Assembly (NCBI RefSeq): GCF_958298935.1
Contig: NC_084942.1
Location: forward strand, 3,665,501-3,729,500
DNA: 64,000 bases
From: Phragmites australis
Lineage: Eukaryota > Streptophyta > Magnoliopsida > Poales > Poaceae
Reading direction: 5' to 3'
Made by a program: the position numbers and the translations under genes. This document shows, piece by piece, positions 55,871-64,000 of this stretch. The notes under the pieces are model-generated. The model saw only the letters and a list, made by a program, of their open reading frames with translations. It did no database searches and was not told the origin of the DNA. Position 1 is the stretch's first letter. Each line of letters opens with the position of its first letter.

Positions 55871-56662
55871 TGTCGGAGAGTGAACTCCTGTCGCAGGGAT
55901 CCCGAGAGACCCTTCGGGTTGTCGGAGAGTGAACTCCTGACGACGGGACCCTTCGGGTTGTTGAATGATCTTGCGCGAACCTTCGGGGAACCGAGTCCTC
56001 GGGGGCTACCACGTGCAGCCCCGAGCACTCTCTCCCGAGCACTCGAGTGAGACCTTCGGGGAACCGAGTCCTCGGGGGCTGCCACGTGCAGCCCCGAGCA
56101 CTCTCTCCCGAGCACTCGAGTGAGACCTTCGGGGAACCGAGTCCTCGGGGGCTGCCACGTGCAGCCCCGAGCACTCTCTCCCGAGCACTTCGGTGGGACC
56201 TTCGGGGCACGAGTCCTCGGGGGCTGCCACGTGCAGCCCCGAGCACTCTCTCCCGAGCACTTCGGTGGACCTTCGGGGCACCGAGTCCTCGGGGGCTGCC
56301 ACGTGCAGCCCCGAGCACTCTCTCCCGAGCACTTCGGTGGGACCTTCGGGGCACCGAGTCCTCGGGGGCTGCCACATGCAGCCCCGAGCACTCTCTCCCG
56401 AGCACTTCGGTGGGACCTTCGGGGCACCGAGTCCTCGAGGGCTGCCACGTGCAGCCCCGAGCACTCTCTCCCGAGCACTTCGTTCTTAGTATTTGGGCCC
56501 TGCAGATCATCGGGGAACTAGGGTGCTCGGGAACCAGAGGCGGCGGCCCCGAGCACCTTCTCCCGGGACTTAGCTTTTTCTTACCTTGCAGGGTGGTGAC
56601 ATGTGGTGGATGGCCGGCCTGGCCTCGGGACTTAGGGACCCCTGGTTCTGAATACACAGACA
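55871..56662 (-). repeat. 3' LTR of the nested gypsy element
   Basis: 792 bp, TGTCGGAGAG...ACACAGACA on the plus strand, next to the purine tract complement GTAGCCCCCGGG at 56663. Its left neighbour TCCTT (55866-55870) is the expected five-base target duplication, but the partner lies outside the window. TGTCGGAGAGTGAACTCCTG is itself repeated at 55920-55939. Confidence 0.85.
55980..56490 (+). repeat. 73-bp tandem array with palindromic CACGTG core in the LTR
   Basis: Seven copies beginning CCTTCGGGG at about 55980, 56053, 56126, 56199, 56269, 56342 and 56415. Each holds CTCGGGGGCTGCCACGTGCA followed by GCCCCGAG, a near-perfect palindrome around CACGTG. One copy has CACATG, and the first has CTACCACGTG. 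All long frames across this region on either strand come from the repeat and are not genes. Confidence 0.9.
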
Positions 56663-57017
56663 GTAGCCCCCGGGCCCGTTGGTAGCCGATGGGACGGAGA
56701 CTGCGAATGGGCCCTTCGTTGCGACCGAGGCCAAGGCTGGCGCGGATGCCATGCGGCAAGCTTTCGAGGGGTGGCCCTTGCGGACCTAGACCTCAAGTAC
56801 GTTCCAACGGGAAAATGAGTGGACGCGTGTCCACACAACTTCCGAAGGGTATGATAACCATACGGGCGGCACGCGCAGTCGCCGCGCAGATCGAAGAAAA
56901 TACGCCTAGCAACCGCTGACATCGCGCGATCGGCGGGAGATTCGCCTGACAGTCGCGCCGATCGAGGCGACGCTTCGCCGAGCGAACCGTTCGGGCGGCA
57001 GTTTTCGAATTTTGAGA

Positions 57018-57026
57018 TATAAAAGG
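57018..57026 (+). promoter_or_regulatory. TATA box of the antisense retrotransposon gene
   Basis: TATAAAAGG lies 155 bases before the ATG at 57181, on the strand opposite to the retrotransposon's own transcription. It is followed directly by an inverted repeat (57021-57054). Confidence 0.7.
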
Positions 57027-57180
57027 GGGAACGGATCGGTCCGTTCCCCTTTTTACGCTCTCTTGCACTTGCGCTCCTGCCTTCTTTGTGCTCCGAAGCC
57101 CTCAGGAAACTCCCAGGTGACCGGAGCATTCTCCCTCCTCTCTCTTTTCACCACCAGAAAACATCCCCCCTCTTGCCGAA

Positions 57181-60100
57181 ATGACGAGGGTTGGAGGAGG
57201 GCGCCGGGACAAGACTTCGGACAGCATCTTGCCGGAGTCTCGCCTGAGGAACGAGGAGGCGGCGGACAAGATTAGGAAGCTGCTGGTGCCGGAGGGTCAG
57301 GACGGTGCTGTGGCGGTGAGGCCGGCGACTCTGACGCCGGCGATGACCGTCCCTGGGCGGACCGTCCTCTTCACCTCCTTCGTGGCGGCGGGGCTAGTGC
57401 CGCCGTTCTCCGCCTTCTTTCTGCAAGTGCTGGAGACGTACGGCATTCAACTGGTGCACCTAAGCCCCAATTCCGTCGTGGCGTTGGCGGTCTTCGCGCA
57501 TCTCTGCGAAATGTTCGTGGGGGTGATGCCGTCGGCGACGCTGCTTCGCCACTTCTTCGTCCTTCGGCCGGTGGGGAAGAAGAGGGGGCACTCCACGGCG
57601 GACGTCGCGGGGTGCTGCAACCTTCGGCTCCGGGAAGGCCTGGGGGATCATTACATTCCCCAGGTGATGCGCAGCAAGTGGGAGGAATGGCGACGGGACT
57701 GGTTCTTCGTCGACATCGACCCCCACGAGCGCCTCGAATTGCCAGAGAAGGCGGCGGAACCTCGGCGATCGACGTGGGAGGCGCCGCCACCAGAAGATGC
57801 GAGACTGAAGCCGGTGCTGGAGCGCATCCTGGAGCTGCGCGAGGGCGGGCTGACCTCAGTCATGGTGGTTGTGGACTTTCTGCGCCGTCGGTTGGCGCCT
57901 CTGCGAGAACGGGCCCGGCCGAGCTGGTTCTACACCGGGCCGGAGGACATCACCAGGACCCAGATTGGCGCGAGCTGGGATCTGGGGGCGGCGGAACTGC
58001 GGGGGATGACAAGGGTGATCACCGGAATGGAGGATATGAGCCGGGCGGAACTCCCGTGGCCGGAGATGGCGCTCTGTGCCAACCCCAGCCGGGTGGCCAT
58101 TATGGCGGGGCTGCCGGAGTTCGATGCCCAGGGGCCCGTGGACCGGCCAAGAAGCCGGAGTCCTGAGGCCTCCGAACTCCCCGGGCTGGAGGAACTACTT
58201 AGCGATGAGGTTGCTGGTAGTTCGGCGCAGGCTGGTGAAGGGGTCGCCGCAAGCGGCAGCCGCCATACCAGAGAGGAGGGCGCCACTGAAGTTGTTGAGG
58301 AGTTGGCGCCGGGAGATCGGGGAAAACGTCCCCGGGCCTTGATCCTAGTGCCGGATTCTCCGCCGTCGCCGACGGCAGCGGCGGCATTTCCGGTGCTGGA
58401 GCCGCGCCTGGTGCGGATGGGGCCTGCATCGGCGCCCGCGACCCGCACGGCGGAGACCGAGACCCGTGCGGCGGCACCCGTGGCCCGCACGACGGCGCCC
58501 GTACCCCGCGCAGCGGCTCAGCCGAGCCCCCAACGGAAGAGGCAGCGGGAGGAGTCAGGACCGACAGCGCCAGACCCGGACATCAGGCTCCCAGTGGCCA
58601 AATGGCGGTATCGGTGAGTCTTCTTGCTTGCTTTTCCATGAGCATTTCCGGCCCGAACTGAGTTTTGACAACTTTCACTTGTCTCCCGTAGGCCGGCTGC
58701 AGGCGCTGCTGTGACGGAGAGAGAGCAGGCGCCGGGGCCAGAGCCGAGCCTGCCCGCTGCAACGGCGGAGGCCGGCATAGGAACGGCGGAGATGCCAATT
58801 GACGTGGCGGCCCCTGGGAGAGAGGCGGAGGCGGCGGCTGAGAGCAGGGCGCCGGCGGAACCTACCCCGGGCGCGGAGAGCCCGGGGCGGATAATGGTGG
58901 AGGTGGATGTTCTGCCGGGGCCGGCGGACAGGGAGGCCGATGCGGGAATGCGGCCGCTGTCCGAAACCTTGGCTCCGGCGGAGCCTACCCCGGTCAGGCA
59001 GAGCTCGGGGCGGATGGCGGCGCAAGGCCCGGCGGAGAGCTCGGCCCCCCTGGAGGCATCCTGCGGAGAAGCCTGGGCCCCCCCAGTGCCCGGCCGGCCT
59101 GCCGATCCCTTCCTGGCCGCCATTAAAGGCGTCCAAGTAGCAGTCGGGCAGCTGGGCGCAGTGGTGAAGGCCAAGGAGGGGGAGCTCGAAGCCGAGTGCG
59201 CCCGCCTGGCACTGGAGAAGGCGCAGTTGGCGGGCGCCCAGGAGGAGGCCCGTGCGGCAGCCGCGCGGGAGCAGAAACTCCTAGAAGACATCCGCGCGGA
59301 AGCCGTGCGGGAACGAGAAACTCTGAAGACCGCGCGGGCAGAGGCCGCGCGGGAACAAGAAGACGCCGCCCGCTTGGCCGAGGCGTCGAGGCAGCAAGCT
59401 GCCGAGGCCCTTGCCAGGATGGGGCAGGCGCAGGAGAGGGAGGTGGCTGTCGCAGCCCGGGAGCAGGCCGCGGAGGAGCGGCAAGCCGAGCTGGCCCGCC
59501 GGGAGGGCGCGGCCGAGAAGACGCGCGCCGATCTCCAGCGCTGGGAAGACGATCTCCAGAAGATCAGAGAAGAAATCAAGCGCTGGGAGGAGGACGTCTC
59601 CATCCGGGAAGTGGACAACGAGCTATCGGCGTCGGATCTCGGTGCCCGGGAGGATTCGGTGGCCCAGCAGGAGGATGTGTTGGCCCGGCGGGAGAATGAG
59701 TCGCCGAGAGGGCGAAGCTGCTGCTGCGACGGCCGCCGCGGCTACCAGGGCGGAGGAGAATGCGAAGCACGAGGCGGAACTGGCCGAGCGCGAACGCGCC
59801 TTGTCCGAGATGGTGGCCAAGACGAAGCAGGCTGCCGCCCCCACCGCGGCTGGTGGTGCTTCCGGTCCGGCCGGGGACCAGGGACTCGAGGCACAGCTGC
59901 GGGCCGCCAAGGAGAAAATCGAGACTGCCTTTGTCTCGCGGGTCAACCTCGAGCATATGCTGGAGGACATACTCCGGCGGATGCGACGGGCCGTGGAGAA
60001 GGGTGGTCTCGGACGGCTTGTCGACGACAAGAAGGGCGACGGCCCCGCACGACAAGTGTTGGGGTTGCAGCAGGTCTGCGAGCGCCTCGAGACCCTGCCT

Positions 60101-60370
60101 TGGGCAGTCCAGGAACTCGCTGCCCGGGAGGGACGTGGCTTGGCACGTGCCGTGGCCGAGCACGTCCTGGCCTGCTACCGAAGCAGGGACCCGAACTTCC
60201 CACTGGAGCCGGCGCGGGAGGGAGTGGTCGAGGCTGAGGGGGAGGCCGCCCGGGCAGCGGTCCGGAGCACCGCCGCTGAGGTGGCGGCCGGCTTCAGGCG
60301 AGAGGTGCCGCCGCCGCCAGCCCCCGGGGATGACTCAGAGGATTCAGCCGACGCTTCTGCCGCCGACTAG
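57181..60370 (+). CDS. Antisense retrotransposon gene: Transposase_28-like domain plus coiled coil, one intron, one frameshift
   Basis: Exon 1 is 57181-58613 and exon 2 is 58692-60370. The 78-bp intron is canonical (GTGAGT...CTCCCGTAG) and joins the two reading frames in phase; without splicing the first frame stops at 58615. Exon 1 resembles the putative gypsy-type transposon domain (Pfam Transposase_28; PPFSAFFLQVLETYGIQLVH, ALAVFAHLCEMFVGV, about residues 60-190), then becomes P/A/S-rich. Exon 2 is A/E-rich. From about 59100 it forms a long coiled coil with AREQ/AEAAREQE repeats, a globular-looking C-terminal segment (NLEHMLEDILRRMRRAV) and an acidic end. A one-base frameshift lies near 59701; the two exons otherwise total a whole number of codons (about 1036). 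The function of these antisense proteins is not known. It is separate from pol and has its own TATA box. Similar proteins are commonly annotated in grasses as stand-alone genes. Confidence 0.8.
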
Positions 60371-62026
60371 ATCTTTTGTAGCCTCTTTTCTTTTGTTTGT
60401 AGATGTAGGAGTGAACCCTTAGAAAATGCCTTGGAAGTATCCTGTGAATATTAAATGGCTGTTTTTCCCTGGGCTCGCAACTCCAGTTTCTCTATGTGTT
60501 CAACGCTTCTTCCGATGTTTTATTTTGAAGCCCCGGGGAGTACTCAGTCGGGCCGTTCCCGACCTTCCCGTCCCCGAGGAGGAAGTTGTCTTGATCGCTG
60601 TTGCTGGCACAGTCGGCCTTCAAGCTCTCGCGAATCCGCATCGCCTAAGTTAAGAACAAAGACACATACTTCTTTGCCCGGGAGATGGATCAATCCCGCT
60701 CGGAACACGCCGTGCCTGATGAACACCTTTTCGCCCTGCGACCACTCAGTTAGTAGAAAGGAGACGCGTGCGGGCGAGAATGTGACCAAGAGTCCTCGCG
60801 GTCCGGTGGTGCCCGGGCTTAAAACGGGCCAGGCCGAGCACTAACAGCCCGCCCCCGAGACCTGAGCTCCGGACTACCCGAGTAGCTCGAGTGATAGGAT
60901 TACCCAGGGTACCCGAGGACTCGGTAGTGCTCGGGGTCCTTAAAAGCGGACCGAACACCACGACCACCACGAAGGGCTTCGGTCAGACGTTATCGCAAGC
61001 ACGCGACTCTTTTCTGCAAACCGTCTGTCGTTCTGGGAAAAAGTAGTCACGCGGCAGGGTTTTGCGTGCGAGGAGGCCACCTCGCCGAACAGATTAAACC
61101 GCGAGAGCCCTCGAGAGTGACTCGAGGACATACATTTACTTAAAGCAGACTTGTCTGAATATAACCACTCACCGGACAGCTGTCGGCCTTCCGGCTCATC
61201 GATCCAGGAGGGATGTGCTTCCGAGCTCGGGTGCCCGGGGACTCGATTCTTTCAACGGAGCGCCCGAGTGCCCAGAGGCATACGAGGCTCCTAGGGTCGG
61301 GTGATCTCGACCACCCAAGCCTAAGTGGCAGGACCACCCGAGGAACCTTGGGGCCGACCAAAGACCGGGGCATTGAAGCCCTCGCGGCCGAGCTGCTTGC
61401 GATCGCCAGTCTGTGACTTAAGAGAAAAAATAGGATTTCTTTGTCTGGTGCGCTCTGCCAGTGCGGTACTTGTTATAGATTACTCTTGCTTTCAACCCGA
61501 GACCTCTCGAACACCCAAATCGGCTGATAAGAGCGGGCAGAGGCATAACCCAGAGGTCCTATGGTTTGGTGGCGCCCGGGTATGACAGACCAGACCGAGC
61601 ACCAACAGCCCGCTCCAGGGGCCCGAGCTCCGGACTACTCGAGCAGCTCGAGCGATGGGATCACCCGGAGCACCCCGAAACTCGGTACTGCCCGGGAGCC
61701 TGTCACGACACCGAACACCACAGCCTACCATGGCGGACATAAGTCAGCGGCGACTGCTCGCATGCATACCGATCGGGATTCTTTTGCCAGCGGGGAAAGA
61801 GAGAGAGAGCGAACTTTTTCTCGCACAACCGAGCTCCTCACCAGACAGATTAGACATACGGAATCCAGAAAAAGTATTCTGACATAGCGATTGCTTATTG
61901 AAAAACTTAATGTGCAATATTTACAAGGTTGGGCGACAGCGACTTACCCCATGGGGCGAAGCCTTGAGACTGCTTGGGCGGGGAGAAGCCCCCGGCCTTG
62001 CTAACCTGAACCGCGAACACGACAAT
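60371..62026. other. Noncoding region between antisense gene and integrase, with long direct repeats
   Basis: The segment 60795-60970 recurs at 61557-61735 (GGTGGTGCCCGGG / GGTGGCGCCCGGG, CGAGCAC.AACAGCCCGC, GAGCTCCGGACTAC, GAACACCAC), an offset of about 760. Sequences after each copy (CGGGATTCTTTT-type, CAGATTA.AC, TTGTCTGAATA / ATTCTGACATA) also align loosely, so the repeat unit may be the whole 760 bases. The first 100 bases hold the probable 3' UTR of the antisense gene. No other gene is seen. Confidence 0.7.
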
Positions 62027-64000
62027 CTACGGGTAGAAGCGTCGAAGATGCTCGATGTTCCATGGATTCGGGAGTGGCTGTCCTTCCTCCGTCGCCAACC
62101 TGAAAGAACCTACCCGGGGGACCGCGATCACGGTGAAGGGACCTTCCCACACAGGGGACAACTTATTCATTCCTTCGCGCGACTGGATGCGTCGGAGAAC
62201 TAGGTCCCCCACCTCGAGAGACCGGGCCCGGACATGGCGCAGATGATAACGCCGCAGACTCTGCTGGTACCGAGCTGCCCGGACAGCAGCACGCCGCCGG
62301 CACTCTTCCAGGTAGTCCACGTCGTCGCGCCTTTGATGCTCCTGCTCACCCTCAGAGTATGCATGCACTCGAGGGGAGCCCAGAGTGAGCTCCGAGGGGA
62401 GGACTGCTTCGGCGCCGTAGACGAGGAAGAAAGGAGTCTCCCCGGTGGCGCGGCTTGGCGTAGTCCGATTGGCCCACAGTACGGCTGGCAGCTCGTCTAC
62501 CCATCCCTTCCCGTGCTTAGCGAGCACGTTATAGGTCCGGGTTTTGAGGCCCTTCAGAATTTCCGCGTTGGCGCGCTCGACCTGCCCGTTACTCCGAGGA
62601 TGAGCGACGGAAGCGAAGCAAAGCTTGATGCCGAGATCTTCGCAATAGTCCCCGAATAAGGCACTAGTGAACTGGGTGCCGTTGTCGGTGATGATCCGAT
62701 TGGGGACACCAAAGCGGCTAGTGATGCCGCGGATAAACTGGAGCGCCGTGTTTTTGGTTACCTTGATGACTGGGACCGCCTCCGGCCACTTAGTGAATTT
62801 GTCGATAGCGACATATAGGTATGCATAGCCCCCGACTGCTCGGGGGAATGGACCCAGAATGTCCAAACCCCAGACCGCAAAAGGCCATGACAGGGGAATG
62901 GTATGGAGAGCCTGAGCTGGCTGGTGAATCTGCTTTGCATGGAACTGGCACGCCCTGCAGCGCCGAACCAGCTCGGAAGCATCCTGGAGAGCTGTAGGCC
63001 AGTAGAAACCTTGCCGGAAGGTTTTCCCGACCAGCGTGCGGAACGATGAATGGCCATCGCACTCGCCCTCGTGGACCTCAGCGAGAAGATCGCCGCCTTC
63101 TGCCCGAGAGATGCATTTCAGGAGGACACCTCCTGCGCTACGTCGGTAGAGATCCCCATCTACTATGGCATAGCGTTTGGACTGCCGAGCAACCCTTTCG
63201 GCAGACGCCTCATCCTCGGGTAGGAACTTTTCTTTCAAGTACCCTCGGATGTCAGACATCCACGAGGCATCTTGAGAACATTCGGCGAGCACAGCGCACT
63301 CGCCGGACGGCGGCGCCCTGACGGGGCTTCCCACTGAGGGTACCGCCGGGGTTCCCTGAATTGAGTTCGAGGTTTCCCCTTCATCCTGTTCGGCAGGCAG
63401 GACGGAAGGCCGTGCGAGTCTTTCTTCAAAGACTCCGGCAGGGGCCCGCGCACGTGAGGAGGACAGGCGAGAGAGCTCGTCGGCCGGAGCATTGTCGGGC
63501 GAGGGATATGCCGTAATTCGAGGCCGTCGAAGCGTCTCTCGAGCTTTCTGACTGCATCCACGTACGCTGCCATTTGTGGATCCGTGCACTGGTACTCCTT
63601 GGAAATCTGGTTGACGACCAGCTGAGAGTCCCCTTTGACCAGGAGGCGACGAATCCCGAGCCCCACCGCAGCCCGGAGGCCGGCGATGAGACCTTCATAC
63701 TCCGCCATGTTGTTGGACGCGCGGAACTCCAACTGTACGACGTACCGGAGCTCTTCACCCGTTGGGGAGGTGAGAACCACTCCGGCCCCTGCGCCTTTCA
63801 GCGAGAGGGAGCCATCGAAGTGCATAACCCAGTACCCGGGCGCGTCGTGCCCAGGATAGGCAGAGATCTCTTCTGGGATGACGCAGGGGACGGGCGTCCA
63901 TTCTGCCAAGAAGTCAGAGAGTGCCTGGCTTTTGATTGCCTGGCGACAGACGAAGTGTAGGTCGAACTCCGCCAACTCAACCGCCCATTTGACAACGCGC
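62027..64000 (-). CDS. gypsy RNase H-integrase, partial, one frameshift
   Basis: The minus-strand reading enters from beyond the window in the RT-RNase H connection (FDLHFVCRQAIKSQALSDFL). It shows RNase H with MHFDGSLSLKGAGAG, NNMAEYEGLIAGL and VKGDSQLVVNQI, and changes frame near 63510 by one base inside the RNase H end. It then continues open for about 490 codons to the stop at 62027. Integrase features: an HHCC zinc region (HEGECDGHSS...CRACQFH), a D-D-E core (VAIDKFTKWPEA, IITDNGTQF, NGQVERANAE) and a C-terminal GPF/Y-type end (LSPVWEGPFTVIAV). It would join retrotransposon cDNA to host DNA. The single frameshift suggests recent decay, or a sequencing error. Confidence 0.85.

Larger units (their letters stand above)
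55871..64000 (-). mobile_element. Ty3/gypsy Tat-lineage element (3' part), nested in the Copia LTR
   Basis: On the minus strand, from the window edge: RNase H, a nearly intact integrase ending at 62027, a 1.6-kb noncoding region with internal duplications, an antisense gene (57181-60370, plus strand), a polypurine tract (GGGGGCTAC) and the 3' LTR (55871-56662). The 5' LTR, gag, protease and RT lie beyond the window. Coding sequence is far better kept than in the gypsy element at 7480-15043, so it is younger, in agreement with its nested position. The antisense gene and layout are those of the plant Tat group. Confidence 0.9.

Noticed and set aside
55816..56759. Frames of up to 301 codons across the LTR, both strands
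   Set aside because: Each is a repeat of the 73-bp LTR unit (GRECSGLHVAAPEDS-like), open because the unit lacks stops. It is not a gene.
58518..59618. 366-codon minus frame opposite the antisense gene's exon 2
   Set aside because: Ser/Ala/Arg-rich mirror of the coiled-coil coding strand with no domain.

Overview
This is nuclear DNA from a flowering plant, almost certainly a grass. The signs are monocot-style GC-rich coding exons beside AT-rich intergenic DNA, a dense nest of LTR retrotransposons, Tourist-like MITEs with TTA target duplications, a Helitron of the grass type, and retroelements carrying a Transposase_28-like antisense gene. I cannot name the species. I see no bacterial, organellar, rRNA, tRNA or CRISPR sequence.

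Only three host genes look intact. They are an intronless NDR1/HIN1-like (LEA_2) membrane protein (642-1268, minus), a small secreted Pro/Ser-rich, probably GPI-anchored protein (29392-29829, plus), and a four-exon conserved plant protein of unknown function (43571-45704, minus) whose exons join in frame to 224 residues. Gene fragments are a NETWORKED1-like coiled-coil pseudogene (17757-19180), a single XAP5/XCT-like exon (20103-20178) and an F-box remnant (about 30379-30823).

Layout: 1-7.5 kb holds the NHL gene and repeat-poor flank. From 7.5 to 15.0 kb is a 5'-truncated, decayed Ty3/gypsy element with a MITE inside its integrase and a short antisense ORF before its 3' LTR. At 15.5-17.6 kb are two related Mutator-like TIR elements, each with a perfect 9-bp target duplication. 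The NET1 and XCT fragments follow at 17.7-20.2 kb, then a decayed autonomous Helitron (Rep plus Pif1-like helicase) at about 20.5-25.5 kb. Next come the 3' end of a Copia element, a Tourist-like MITE and a MULE transposase remnant (25.5-27.8 kb). The secreted-protein gene lies at 29.4 kb. From 31 to 42 kb is a noncoding repeat mosaic with two solo LTRs that have perfect 5-bp target duplications (GAGAG, ACCGG) and a hAT-like element. The four-exon gene sits at 43.6-45.7 kb, and its upstream flank is tandemly duplicated.

From 48.26 kb to the window end is a nest: a SIRE/Maximus-type Copia element (minus strand, RT-RNase H deleted), whose 5' LTR is interrupted at 55,871 by a younger Ty3/gypsy Tat-lineage element (minus strand, running off the window). 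The gypsy element is the most interesting locus here. It carries, antisense to pol, a gene with its own TATA box, a canonical GT-AG intron joining two long reading frames in phase, and a Transposase_28-like N-terminus followed by a long coiled coil. Its LTR carries a seven-copy 73-bp array of palindromes, most with a CACGTG core.
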